From: Massilia antarctica
GTDB taxonomy: Bacteria > Pseudomonadota > Gammaproteobacteria > Burkholderiales > Burkholderiaceae_D
DNA: 64,000 nucleotides
Direction: 5' to 3'
Assembly: GCF_015689335.1 (NCBI RefSeq)
Contig: NZ_CP065053.1
Coordinates: forward strand, 806,001-870,000
Shown: positions 53,753 to 61,898 of the stretch, in pieces
Position numbering within the stretch: the first letter of the stretch is position 1
Layout of the letters: the number at the start of each line of letters is the position of its first letter
Notes under the pieces: generated by a model
What the model saw: the letters and a program-made list of their open reading frames with translations, nothing else
Told to the model about the DNA's origin: nothing
The model's database searches: none
Position numbers and translations under genes: made by a program

Positions 53753-55363
53753 ATGACCTCAACACTTTCACGCCGCGGCTTTCTGACGCGCGGCGGCATT
53801 CTCGCCGGCGGCACGGCCCTCAATGGTTCGCTGCTGCTCTCGGCCTGCGGCGGCTCGGACTCCCCTGCCCCTGCCGTGGTCCCCAGCGAAGCCGAACGTC
53901 CCAAGCTGCCCTCCGGTATCCAGTTCGGCGACGTCACCGGCGAGCGCGCCGTGATCTGGAGCCGCAGCGACCGCAATGCGCAAATGATCGTCGAATACGA
54001 CACCAGCGAACGCTTCACCAACGCCAGCCGCATTGTTGGCCCTTACGCCACCGAAGCCACCGACTTCACCTCGAGGGTCGACTTGTCCGGCCTGCCCGCC
54101 GGCCAGACCGTGTTCGTGCGCGTGAAATACATCGACCCGGCCAACGGCCGCATCGAGAGCGAAGCGGTGGCGGGCCAGTTCCGCACCATGCCGCAGGCGG
54201 ACGGCAAGCGCGCCATCCGCTTTCACTGGAGCGGCGACCAGGCCGGCCAGGGCTGGGGCATCAACCCCGATTTCGGCGGCGTGCGCATGTACGAATCGAT
54301 GCGCAAGCGCGATCCGGATTTCTTCATCCACAACGGCGACACCGTCTACGCGGACGGGCCGATCGCGGCCGAAGCGAAGGCTGAAAATGGCCAGGTCTGG
54401 AAAAGCCTGGTCACCGAGGAAGTGAGCAAGGTCGCCGAAACGCTCAAGGAATTCCGCGGGCGCCATGCCTACAACACCCTGGACCTGAACTTTCGCAAGT
54501 TCGCCGCGCAGGTGCCGCAGGTCTGGCAGTGGGACGACCACGAAGTGACCAACAACTACAGCGGCGCCAAGGACCTGTCGTTTGATGCCCGCTACAAAGA
54601 AAAGAACGTCGCCACCCTGGCCGAACGGGGCCGCCGCGCCTTCCTGGAATATGCGCCGATGCGCTATTACAAACAGGCCGAGCCCCAGCGCATCTACCGC
54701 AGCATCGGCTACGGCCCCCTGCTCGACGTGTTCGTGATCGACATGCGCAGCTACCGTGGTCCCAACAGCAGCAACCTGCAAACCGGGGAAAACGCCAGTT
54801 CAGCCATGCTCGGTTCGGCGCAGGTGGACTGGCTGATCGCCGAACTGAATGCCTCGAAAGCTACCTGGAAGGTCATCTCCTCGGACATGCCGATCGGGCT
54901 GGAGGTAGCCGACGGCAAGGACGCCGCGGGTGCGGCGATGTGGGAAGCGGTGGCTAATGGCGTGAGCGGCCCGGCCGCGGGGCGCGAGCTGGAAATGGCG
55001 CGCCTGCTCAAGGGCATCAAGGCGGTGCCGAACGTGGTGTGGATCACGACCGACGTGCATTACTGCGCAGCGCACTATTACGACCCCGCCAAGGCCCATT
55101 TCACCGACTTCGCGCCGTTCTGGGAATTCGTGGCCGGGCCGATGAATGCCGGCTCCTTCGGCCCAGGCAAGCTCGATATGACCTTCGGCCCGAGTGCCGT
55201 GTTTTCCAAGTCGCCGCCGGTCCAGAATTCATCGCCGTTCGCCGGCTACCAGTTCTTCGGCGAAGTCAATATCGACCCGCAGTCGAAAGCGATGACGGTC
55301 GACCTGCTGGACCTGAACGGGGTAACGCAGTTCAGCAAAACCTTGCCCGCGGCCGGGGTTTAA
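53753..55363 (+). CDS. PhoD-like alkaline phosphatase/phosphodiesterase, Tat-exported
   Basis: 536 residues. Twin-arginine signal LSRRGFLTRGG with a lipobox-like LLLSACGG following. N-terminal Fn3-like domain (about 55-145), then the metallophosphoesterase of the PhoD type: NGDTVYADGP, VWQWDDHEVTNNY, and TTDVHYCAAHYY for the metal site. Releases phosphate from phosphoesters outside the cytoplasm. Stop overlaps that of the ABC exporter gene by sharing TTAA. Confidence 0.92.
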   Translation: MTSTLSRRGFLTRGGILAGGTALNGSLLLSACGGSDSPAPAVVPSEAERPKLPSGIQFGDVTGERAVIWSRSDRNAQMIVEYDTSERFTNASRIVGPYATEATDFTSRVDLSGLPAGQTVFVRVKYIDPANGRIESEAVAGQFRTMPQADGKRAIRFHWSGDQAGQGWGINPDFGGVRMYESMRKRDPDFFIHNGDTVYADGPIAAEAKAENGQVWKSLVTEEVSKVAETLKEFRGRHAYNTLDLNFRKFAAQVPQVWQWDDHEVTNNYSGAKDLSFDARYKEKNVATLAERGRRAFLEYAPMRYYKQAEPQRIYRSIGYGPLLDVFVIDMRSYRGPNSSNLQTGENASSAMLGSAQVDWLIAELNASKATWKVISSDMPIGLEVADGKDAAGAAMWEAVANGVSGPAAGRELEMARLLKGIKAVPNVVWITTDVHYCAAHYYDPAKAHFTDFAPFWEFVAGPMNAGSFGPGKLDMTFGPSAVFSKSPPVQNSSPFAGYQFFGEVNIDPQSKAMTVDLLDLNGVTQFSKTLPAAGV

Positions 55364-57135
55364 GCCGGCTGCGGCTGCGGCTGCGGCTGCGCCCCGGCGC
55401 GCGCAAGCTGGTGGCGCATCAGGTGGAAGTAAAGGCCATCCTGCTCGGCCACCAGCTGCGCGTGGGTGCCCTGCTGCGCCAGGCGGCCCTGGTCGAGCAC
55501 CAGGATGCGGTCGGCCTTGACGATGGTGGAAAAGCGGTGCGCGATGATGATCGTGGTACGGCCTTGCATCAAGGTGTCGAGGGCGCGCTGCACCTGCACT
55601 TCGCTGGCCGAATCGAGGGCGCTGGTCGCTTCGTCGAGAATCAGGATGCGCGGATCGCGCAGCAGGGCGCGCGCGATCGCGATGCGCTGTTTCTGCCCGC
55701 CCGACAGTTGCGCGCCGCGCTCGCCGACCAGGGTAAGGTAGCCGTCGGGGAAGGCACTGATGAAATCGTGGGCACAGGCCAGGGCGGCCGCGGCCTTCAC
55801 CTCGTCCAGGGACACATCCCGTTCGGCGACCGCGAACGCGATGTTCTCGAATATGCTGCCCGAAAACAGCGACGGCTCCTGCTCGACGATCGCCAGCTTG
55901 CTGCGGATGCCGGCCAGCGGCATGGCATCGGCCTTGATGCCGTCAAAGGCGATGCTGCCGCTGTCGGGTTGATAGAAGCCCAGGATGAGGCTTGCGATGG
56001 TCGATTTGCCGGCACCCGATGCGCCGACCAGCGCAATGGTCTCGCCGGCGGCGATGGAAAAACCAATGCATTTGAGCGCTTGCGCGTCGGGCCGCTCGGG
56101 ATACGAGAACACCACATCGTCAAACGTCACCTTGCCCTGCAAGCGCACCTCGCCGACGGCCGCCGTATCGGCTGCACGCTCCGAATTGATCACCTCGAAA
56201 ATCCATTCGGTGGCGCCGATGGTGCGCATCCACGCGTTCCAGAACTCGCCGATGGCGCCGGCCGCTTCCGTCACCATGCTGGCATACAGGATGAAGGCGG
56301 TCAGGTCGCCGACCGACAGCACGCCCTGGCCGATCAGGCGCGCGCCGAACCACAGGGTGCCCAAGAGCGCCAGGTAGACCAGGAAGGATGAACCGCCGCG
56401 GAACAGCGCGAACAGCGCGCTGCTCGACACCGACAGCGATAGCGCGTGTCCGGTCGCGCCGGCATAACGTGCGCGCGCGGTGCGCTGCTGGCTGAAGGCG
56501 TGCACCAGACGGATGTTGGAAAAATGCTCGTGCGCGACCTTGCCGCATTCGGCCTGCCCGTCCTGCATCAGGCGCGCCCGCTTGCGGTACACCTTGCCGG
56601 TCATTTTTCCGATGTACAGGGTCGCCGGCAGGAAGACCACCAGCATCAGGCACAGGGCCGGCGAAATCGTCAATAGCATCGCCACGCCGCCGACGAACAC
56701 GCACAGGCAGCGCAGCGACACCGCCATCCCCATGGTCAGGGTATCGTGCAGGATTTCGACGTCGGCCGTGAGGCGGTTATTCAGTTCGCCGACATGGTGC
56801 TTGTCGTAGAAGCGGATCGGCTGGTCGATCAGCGCCGCGTACAACCGGCGCCGGATGCGCGTGACGATCATGTGGCCGGTCGACTCGAAAATGTAGAAGC
56901 GCGCGGTGGCCGCCACGGCCTGCAGCGCGAGCACGGCCAGCATGATCAAGGCCAGGGAACTGAACCAGGCCATGTCCTTGCGCACGTTGATGTTGTCGAT
57001 GAAGTACGACAGCGCCTTGGGATAAGCCAGCTGGATCAGCACCGTGACGGCCATGCATGCCAGCCCTGCGCACAGGCGCGCGGCAAAGGGGCGCAGCAGG
57101 CGCAGGCGGTCGAGATGGGGCGAAGTCCGGCTCAC
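55360..57135 (-). CDS. ABC exporter (fused permease-ATPase), RiPP cluster
   Basis: 591 residues. Six-TM ABC-type exporter domain (about 15-310), then the ATPase with Walker A GASGAGKST, signature LSGGQKQR, Walker B ILILDEATSALD and His switch IIIAHRFS. It has no N-terminal C39 peptidase domain, so it does not cut its cargo itself. The C-terminus is QPQPQPQPA, encoded by a GGCTGC-type hexamer run. Overlaps the thioredoxin gene by four bases and is last in the six-gene set; probably exports the modified peptide. Confidence 0.93.
   Translation of the reverse strand: MSRTSPHLDRLRLLRPFAARLCAGLACMAVTVLIQLAYPKALSYFIDNINVRKDMAWFSSLALIMLAVLALQAVAATARFYIFESTGHMIVTRIRRRLYAALIDQPIRFYDKHHVGELNNRLTADVEILHDTLTMGMAVSLRCLCVFVGGVAMLLTISPALCLMLVVFLPATLYIGKMTGKVYRKRARLMQDGQAECGKVAHEHFSNIRLVHAFSQQRTARARYAGATGHALSLSVSSSALFALFRGGSSFLVYLALLGTLWFGARLIGQGVLSVGDLTAFILYASMVTEAAGAIGEFWNAWMRTIGATEWIFEVINSERAADTAAVGEVRLQGKVTFDDVVFSYPERPDAQALKCIGFSIAAGETIALVGASGAGKSTIASLILGFYQPDSGSIAFDGIKADAMPLAGIRSKLAIVEQEPSLFSGSIFENIAFAVAERDVSLDEVKAAAALACAHDFISAFPDGYLTLVGERGAQLSGGQKQRIAIARALLRDPRILILDEATSALDSASEVQVQRALDTLMQGRTTIIIAHRFSTIVKADRILVLDQGRLAQQGTHAQLVAEQDGLYFHLMRHQLARAGAQPQPQPQPA
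55366..55392. repeat. Hexamer run encoding the Gln-Pro tail of the exporter
   Basis: GGCTGC repeated about four times on the plus strand, encoding alternating Gln and Pro at the end of the ABC exporter. Changes in copy number keep frame and would only alter tail length. Confidence 0.7.
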
Positions 57136-57701
57136 GCGCCGGCCTCGCCGGCGATCCGCGCCTCATCCATCTGCTCGCAAAAACTGCGCCAGTCGTCGTC
57201 GCCGACCATGCCGCGCGCGTCCAGGGTGCCGGCGGCGCTGACGAACAGGTACGACGGCGACGACATCACGGGATTGAGCATCTCGTAGTCGGCGGCGGCC
57301 ACGCGCAGGGTGCTGCCGGCCAGCGCGGTCGATTGCAGGAAGCGGCGCAGGCGCCATGCAGGTTCGACGCTGACCAGCCAGAGCGCCACGCCGGCGTCGT
57401 GCGCCAGCGGCGCCAGGTACTCGATGCCGAGCAGCTTCTGGCGACATTTGGGGCAGGCGCTGGACAGGAACAGCAGCACCGCCGCCTGGCCGTCGCCACC
57501 CACCGTGACCGGCGCGCCGCCGTCCAGCAGCTTGCCACTAAAAGCAGGAACAGGATCGCCCAGCGGCGCCAGCGCCGCTGCTTTGGCGGCCGCGCTCAGG
57601 CTATCGACGACTTTCGACAATTGCAGCGACAGCTTGAGGTTCAACGCCACGCTCAGTGCCAGCAGCAGCAGGATGACGGCCAGGACATCGCCGTCCATCA
57701 T
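57132..57701 (-). CDS. MauD/TlpA-like membrane-anchored thioredoxin, RiPP cluster
   Basis: 189 residues. An N-terminal membrane helix (about 5-22) is followed by a thioredoxin fold with SSACPKCRQ (C83, C86), and later PVMSSPSYLFV with the cis-Pro. The layout is that of MauD, which works in cysteine/disulfide handling during methylamine dehydrogenase maturation. Start ATG at 57701 overlaps the stop of the MauE-like gene; its own stop overlaps the exporter start. Likely acts on the cysteines of the precursor or keeps MauE active. Confidence 0.85.
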   Translation of the reverse strand: MMDGDVLAVILLLLALSVALNLKLSLQLSKVVDSLSAAAKAAALAPLGDPVPAFSGKLLDGGAPVTVGGDGQAAVLLFLSSACPKCRQKLLGIEYLAPLAHDAGVALWLVSVEPAWRLRRFLQSTALAGSTLRVAAADYEMLNPVMSSPSYLFVSAAGTLDARGMVGDDDWRSFCEQMDEARIAGEAGA

Positions 57702-58219
57702 GCGCTCCGCTTCAGGGCACGGGCCAGATCGTGAAAGCCGATTGCGCAGATGGTGCCGATCAGCGCCAGCGCGGCGGCCAGCACGCTCTCTTTTTTGCCG
57801 AAAACGGCGCCGCCGGAAACAGCGAGGCCGGCGCCGACAGTGGCGATGATCAAGCCGTTGCGCAGCAAATCGTAGCCGGAAACCGGCCGCTCGCTCTCGC
57901 CGAAGCAGCTGCATTTGATACTGCCATCAACCACGTAGCGGTAGCCCACCAGCGCCGTCACCAGCACGAACAGCACGAGGGCGCCAGCCATGCCCGCGCG
58001 GCCGATGCCGCCGCCGGCGAGAATCAGGACGGCCAGCAGCGCCTCTAGCGCGACCAGCGCCGGTGCGAGGATCGTGGCCGCCTGCCGGGGCAGGCCGAAG
58101 GAGCCGGCCAGGTTATTTGCGAAACTGGCCAAGGTGCGCAATTTGCCGAGGGCGGCGCAGGCGAGCAGGAAGGCGGTGAAAAACCGGATGATCTCCGCGA
58201 GGTAGGGCGCGGCGCTCAT
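57698..58219 (-). CDS. MauE/DoxX-like redox membrane protein, RiPP cluster
   Basis: 173 residues with four predicted membrane segments (about 8-25, 48-70, 75-95 and 140-160) and the characteristic IKCSCFG (C103, C105) after the third, as in MauE. MauE partners MauD in oxidative folding. The ATG at 58219 overlaps the protease stop. Its presence with a MauD-like thioredoxin implies thiol chemistry in the maturation of the peptide. Confidence 0.85.
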   Translation of the reverse strand: MSAAPYLAEIIRFFTAFLLACAALGKLRTLASFANNLAGSFGLPRQAATILAPALVALEALLAVLILAGGGIGRAGMAGALVLFVLVTALVGYRYVVDGSIKCSCFGESERPVSGYDLLRNGLIIATVGAGLAVSGGAVFGKKESVLAAALALIGTICAIGFHDLARALKRSA

Positions 58220-59109
58220 GACGACACGGCCAGCTCGCTCCAGCGCGGCAAAAAGCCGCCGCTGCGGCGCTTGCGCAGCATGGCGCCGTCGCGCGTGGCC
58301 AGCAATGCATCGTTCCACGGTGCCTCGGCCGATTCGCGCAGGCCGCCGCCGACGATCTTTTGCAGCACCTTCGAAATGGCCCACGCGCACTCTTCGACCT
58401 CGGGCTCGCGCCGGATCGCGAGGCCGAGTTTTTCCAGCTCCTCGCGGGTCAGCGCGTAGTTGTGCGAGTGGTAGCCGAACATCAACTGCCTGACCACGTC
58501 CTGGCGGAACGCCTCGGGCTGGCCGGGCAGCTGGAAGCGCAGCAGCTCTTCGCCGATCTGCATGACTTCCCGGGTGGTGCGGTAAAACGCGGTCAGGGTC
58601 GGCGGGAAGATGCTGTTGCACAGAAGGCCCAGCGACTGCAGGCGCGCCTCGTCGGAGCTGACGCCGAACCATTCCTCGCTCATGGCGCCGAACATCTTGA
58701 CGTCCTGGCACGAGAGCGAGGTGGCCGCGCCGTCGCCGTCGCCGCCGCCGCCATGCAGGTGGGGGTCGATCGGCGAGAACATGGCCAGGTCGCCGGCGAT
58801 GATGTCATCGGCCGCCAGCGCCAGGATGGTGGCCGAGGACTCGCAGTGATAGGGCACGATGACGCCAAGGTGGTCGGTGAACTGGCGCAGCAGCAGCGCG
58901 ACGCGGCGCGTCGCGTTGACGATGCCGCCGCGGCATTGCAGCACCACGTCCAGGCGCGGCACGCGGCCGATGGCGCGGCACTGCTCATACAAGGCCGGCA
59001 GGATCTCCATGTCCAGATCCGATGCGGACAAGACCAGTACGCGGCTTTCACGCAGCGATTCGATCCCCTTGATCTGGGCGAGCATGGCAAAACGGTCGGG
59101 CTGGATCAT
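58216..59109 (-). CDS. SDH/ClpP-fold serine protease, RiPP cluster
   Basis: 297 residues. Residues of about 50-120 match the serine dehydrogenase proteinase (SDH) / SppA-type fold: LDVVLQCRGGIVN, then PYHCESSATILALAADDII and FSPIDPH; Ser91 or Ser92 is the likely nucleophile. No signal peptide. The ATG at 59109 is five bases after AGGAG and overlaps the ATP-grasp stop (ATGA); a GTG two codons upstream abuts the ribosome site and is rejected. Candidate leader peptidase for the precursor, since the exporter lacks a peptidase domain. Confidence 0.85.
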   Translation of the reverse strand: MIQPDRFAMLAQIKGIESLRESRVLVLSASDLDMEILPALYEQCRAIGRVPRLDVVLQCRGGIVNATRRVALLLRQFTDHLGVIVPYHCESSATILALAADDIIAGDLAMFSPIDPHLHGGGGDGDGAATSLSCQDVKMFGAMSEEWFGVSSDEARLQSLGLLCNSIFPPTLTAFYRTTREVMQIGEELLRFQLPGQPEAFRQDVVRQLMFGYHSHNYALTREELEKLGLAIRREPEVEECAWAISKVLQKIVGGGLRESAEAPWNDALLATRDGAMLRKRRSGGFLPRWSELAVSS

Positions 59110-60104
59110 GCGCACTCCTCAATGAGTCGGTCGGCCAGCGAATCGAGCATGGCGAATTCGGGAATCAACTGCTCGACATAGAGAAACTGGCCGACGGGAT
59201 TATTTTCGAGAAAAACGACGTCGTCGCCGGGCGTGACGATCAGGTCGAGCGCGCTGTAAGGCAGGTCGTAGCTGCGCGCGAACGCCAGGCAGCGCTCGCG
59301 CACCGCATCCGGCAAGACGGTCGCCTCGTACAGGATATCGGCTGACATGTCGCGCGAATCGATGGCGGTGCGTTGGTCGTCCTGCGAATGGATTTTGGCG
59401 GCGAACACGCGCTCGCCGATGATCGTTACGCGCAGTTCGTATTGTTTGGGGATGTACTGCTGAAAATGGCAGGCCAGTTCGCCGACCGATTCGAGCTGTT
59501 CAAACATGTCGTCGTCGACCACGGTGGTGCCGATGCCGCAGGCCACGCGGTCGCCGTCGGCCAGGCCGTCGCCACCGAGGTTGGGGCTGGACAGGGCCTT
59601 GAAAATCACGGGGCCGTCAATACTGGCGCGGAAGGCTTTCACCTCGGCTGGCGAATTGGTCGTCAGCGAGGCGGGAATGCGAAAGCCCATGCGCGCGGCG
59701 CGCTGCAATTGCTCGCCCTTCCACATGGCGCCGCGCAGGGCCAGCGGATGGCTCATCCAAAAGCAATCGAGCGTGTAGAGCATGCCGAACAGGGCCTGTT
59801 CGGTTTCGGCCCCGGCGTAGATGCGTTCCTGGATGCCGAGGTCGGGGCTGAGAAAGGAGAATGGGGCCGGCTTGCGGCTCCAGACCGCGCCCACCTCGGC
59901 CAGGTCGAGCGTCACACCAGAGGGCAGGTGGCGGATCCATTGGCGCAGCGCGCCCCCGGCAAACCATTGCGACGTTTGATAATCGCGCGGGAAGGCATCC
60001 AGATCGAGGCGGAAGGCCGCGCATCCCTTAGCTTGCAGGATGGGAATGAGCAGGTCGACATGCAGGTCGGCGCTGTTACTGACAATCAAAACCTTTTTCG
60101 CCAT
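59106..60104 (-). CDS. MvdD-like ATP-grasp peptide maturase, RiPP cluster
   Basis: 332 residues. N-terminal pre-ATP-grasp region (VLIVSNSADLHVDLLIPIL, FRLDLDAFP, VWSRKPAPF), then the ATP-grasp domain with FQQYIPKQYELRVTIIGERVFAAKI and the metal-binding end FLENNPVGQF (E300, N302). This order is that of MvdC/MvdD, which join side chains of a ribosomal peptide by ester or amide bonds (graspetides). It starts 80 bases after the precursor stop, beyond a terminator. The exact bond formed cannot be told. Confidence 0.9.
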   Translation of the reverse strand: MAKKVLIVSNSADLHVDLLIPILQAKGCAAFRLDLDAFPRDYQTSQWFAGGALRQWIRHLPSGVTLDLAEVGAVWSRKPAPFSFLSPDLGIQERIYAGAETEQALFGMLYTLDCFWMSHPLALRGAMWKGEQLQRAARMGFRIPASLTTNSPAEVKAFRASIDGPVIFKALSSPNLGGDGLADGDRVACGIGTTVVDDDMFEQLESVGELACHFQQYIPKQYELRVTIIGERVFAAKIHSQDDQRTAIDSRDMSADILYEATVLPDAVRERCLAFARSYDLPYSALDLIVTPGDDVVFLENNPVGQFLYVEQLIPEFAMLDSLADRLIEECA

Positions 60105-60137
60105 ATGCCGCTTTGAAGAGGTTCACACAGTAGGGGC

Positions 60138-60165
60138 AAAAAAAAGCCCTGCGACGAGCAAGGCT
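60138..60165 (-). terminator. Rho-independent terminator between precursor and maturase genes
   Basis: On the minus strand, an 8-base stem (AGCCTTGC / GCAGGGCT, one G-T pair) with a five-base loop is followed directly by eight T. It starts 19 bases after the precursor stop and ends before the ATP-grasp gene. It should let most transcripts end after the precursor, with read-through for the enzymes. Confidence 0.85.
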
Positions 60166-60183
60166 GGTTATTCGGCGAACCGC

Positions 60184-60360
60184 TCAGCAATAGATGCCGT
60201 TGTCGCGCCCCCAGCGGGCGCTGGCGCGCGCATCTGGACCGGAGCAGCCGGCGCTGGACACGCCGTCGCGCGCTTTCCACTGTGGTGCGGGTTTGGCTTC
60301 CTTGGTTTTTTTCTCGGCCAGCTTGAACGCGAACGTTTTCATTCCATTTTGATTTTTCAT
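60184..60360 (-). CDS. Putative RiPP precursor peptide (58 residues)
   Basis: Begins MKNQNGMKTFAFKLAEKK and ends RWGRDNGIYC. The first 27 residues are Lys-rich and leader-like. The C-terminal half carries two similar units, W28-K-A-R-D-G...C39 and W50-G-R-D-N-G-I-Y-C58, with Ser, Asp and Lys side chains suitable for ester or amide links. The last residue is Cys. It has its own promoter and is followed by a terminator and an MvdD-like ATP-grasp gene on the same strand. An internal ATG at 60342 (MKTFAF) is a possible alternative start. No similar precursor is known to me. Confidence 0.75.
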   Translation of the reverse strand: MKNQNGMKTFAFKLAEKKTKEAKPAPQWKARDGVSSAGCSGPDARASARWGRDNGIYC

Positions 60361-60424
60361 TTTCCTATCTTTCTAAAAATAGCGAAATTCAATCCAACGG
60401 TGTACCACCCGAAGTGGCAAGGAA

Positions 60425-60453
60425 ATGCTAGTCGCATGCCAATTTTTCGTCAA
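60425..60453 (-). promoter_or_regulatory. Sigma-70 promoter of the RiPP operon
   Basis: On the minus strand TTGACG (60448-60453) and TAGCAT (60425-60430) are spaced by exactly 17 bases, in an AT-rich stretch. The start would lie near 60418, giving a leader of about 58 bases before the precursor ATG. The 60361-60640 gap holds no gene; a small imperfect hairpin (GGGC/GCCC) lies near 60494-60510. Confidence 0.65.
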
Positions 60454-60639
60454 GATAAATATTATTCTTTGTTTAATGCAATCAGGATAGTATCGGGCCA
60501 GCCCGGATAAAATTTTCTGCGTAGGAAAAGCGCGAAAGCCGGGTTCGGCACTGGCTCAGCCGACCGCACCTGTGCGTGCTTGTTTGCTATCATGAGAGTC
60601 GGTTATACGCACTTTTCATACTGTGTTTTCATACAGGTT

Positions 60640-60648
60640 TGCTATACT
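60640..60648 (+). promoter_or_regulatory. Extended -10 promoter cut off from its gene by the IS element
   Basis: TGCTATACT is an extended -10 (TGn plus TATACT). It ends where the IS begins. If the element and one TAAG copy are removed, it is joined to TAAGGACAGCTCC-ATG, the ribosome site and start of the gene at 61899. It therefore looks like the original promoter of that gene. Confidence 0.6.
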
Positions 60649-60651
60649 AAG

Positions 60652-61885
60652 GGGCACCTCGAAAAACCGACCCATCCGTGGCATCATAGCGGCTCCACGT
60701 TGCTGACCTAATTTCATGATCAAGACGAGTCTGTTTGCCGACCAAGAACGCGAAGCCAAGCTGAACAAGCTTGGTGATGCGCTCAAGTTGATGGAGCAGC
60801 ATGTTGACTTCATCGCGCTTGCCGATGCGGTTGACGAAGCGGCTCCGCGTCCCGGCCGCGAACGCGGCGGGCGTCCTCCATTTCCGACCGAACTGATGGT
60901 TCGCGTCCTGCTGATCCAGCAGTTGTTCAACCTGAGCGACGAGCAAATGGAATTCCAGTTGCTCGACCGTCTGAGCTTCCAGCGCTTTGTCGGACTGCGT
61001 TCCAGTAGTCAGATACCGGATCGCACAACGATCTGGACGTTCAAGGAACGCCTGCTCAAGGCCGGTGCCAGCGAGAGTATTTTTGAGGCCGTCAACCGTC
61101 AGCTTTCCAGGCATGGCTACATTGCACGTGGCGGTCAGATGGTCGACGCGAGCATCGTGCAGACGCCGAAGCAATCGATGAGCAAAGAGGAAAAGGCGCT
61201 CGTTGGAGAAGGTGCCATGCCAATCGACTGGAAGCCTGCGAAGCGCCGGCAGAAAGATATGGACGCGCGCTGGACCAAGAAGCATGGCAAGTCTTACTTC
61301 GGCTACAAGATATCGGCCAACGCAGACAAGCGTTACAAGCTGGTACGCAGGATCAAGGTCAGCACGGCCAGCGAGCATGACACCCTTCATTTCGAGGAGG
61401 TGCTCGACCCGTCGAATACCAACCGCAACGTCCTGGCAGATAAAGGCTACGTCGATGGCGAGCGCGAGGAACGGTTGACGCAGCAGGGCTGGAGCATGCA
61501 TATCCAGCGCAAAGGAAGTAAGGGCAAGCCAATTTCGGAGGCTCAGAAGCGGCGCAATACACGCATCGCTAGGACTCGCGCGAGGATCGAGCATGTGTTT
61601 GCCGGCCTAGCCGAGATGGGCGGCAAAGGCCTGCGCACGATCGGACTGGCGCGCGCTACGTTGCAGCTCAATTGGAAGGTCGCTGCTTACAATTTGCGGC
61701 GCCTGGTCTACTTGAAGGAGGCCGGGGTCGAGGCGTTCTGACGCCCGCAGTCCGTCCGGACTGCACAAAATGAGGTTCAGCGCCCATAAAATGGGCGGGA
61801 AGCGGCTCGGTCTGACATCAAAAAACGCATCTGCCGGCATCGCGACCGGCGATTACGCGGGATTTACCGGTAATTCGAGGTGCCC
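60652..61885 (+). mobile_element. IS5-family insertion sequence (1234 bases)
   Basis: Terminal inverted repeats GGGCACCTCGAA at 60652-60663 and its complement at 61874-61885; the match continues imperfectly over 18 bases. Both ends are flanked by TAAG (60648-60651 and 61886-61889), a 4-base target duplication as usual for the IS5 family (CTAA is an alternative reading shifted by one). It holds one transposase gene. Two hairpins (61747-61764 and 61781-61797) lie after the transposase stop. The intact ends and gene suggest recent insertion. Confidence 0.88.
60716..61741 (+). CDS. IS5-family transposase
   Basis: 341 residues. N-terminal DUF772-type region (RPPFPTELMVRVLLIQQLFNLSDEQMEFQL), then the DDE_Tnp_1 catalytic core: first Asp in MVDASIVQTPK, second in VLADKGYVDG, Glu in RARIEHVFAGL. 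Uninterrupted and so presumably active. It lies within terminal inverted repeats. Confidence 0.95.
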   Translation: MIKTSLFADQEREAKLNKLGDALKLMEQHVDFIALADAVDEAAPRPGRERGGRPPFPTELMVRVLLIQQLFNLSDEQMEFQLLDRLSFQRFVGLRSSSQIPDRTTIWTFKERLLKAGASESIFEAVNRQLSRHGYIARGGQMVDASIVQTPKQSMSKEEKALVGEGAMPIDWKPAKRRQKDMDARWTKKHGKSYFGYKISANADKRYKLVRRIKVSTASEHDTLHFEEVLDPSNTNRNVLADKGYVDGEREERLTQQGWSMHIQRKGSKGKPISEAQKRRNTRIARTRARIEHVFAGLAEMGGKGLRTIGLARATLQLNWKVAAYNLRRLVYLKEAGVEAF

Positions 61886-61898
61886 TAAGGACAGCTCC

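Noticed and set aside
61770-61898. Extended N-terminus of the two-TM protein
   Set aside because: This part lies inside the IS right end; the native start is the ATG after the target duplication.
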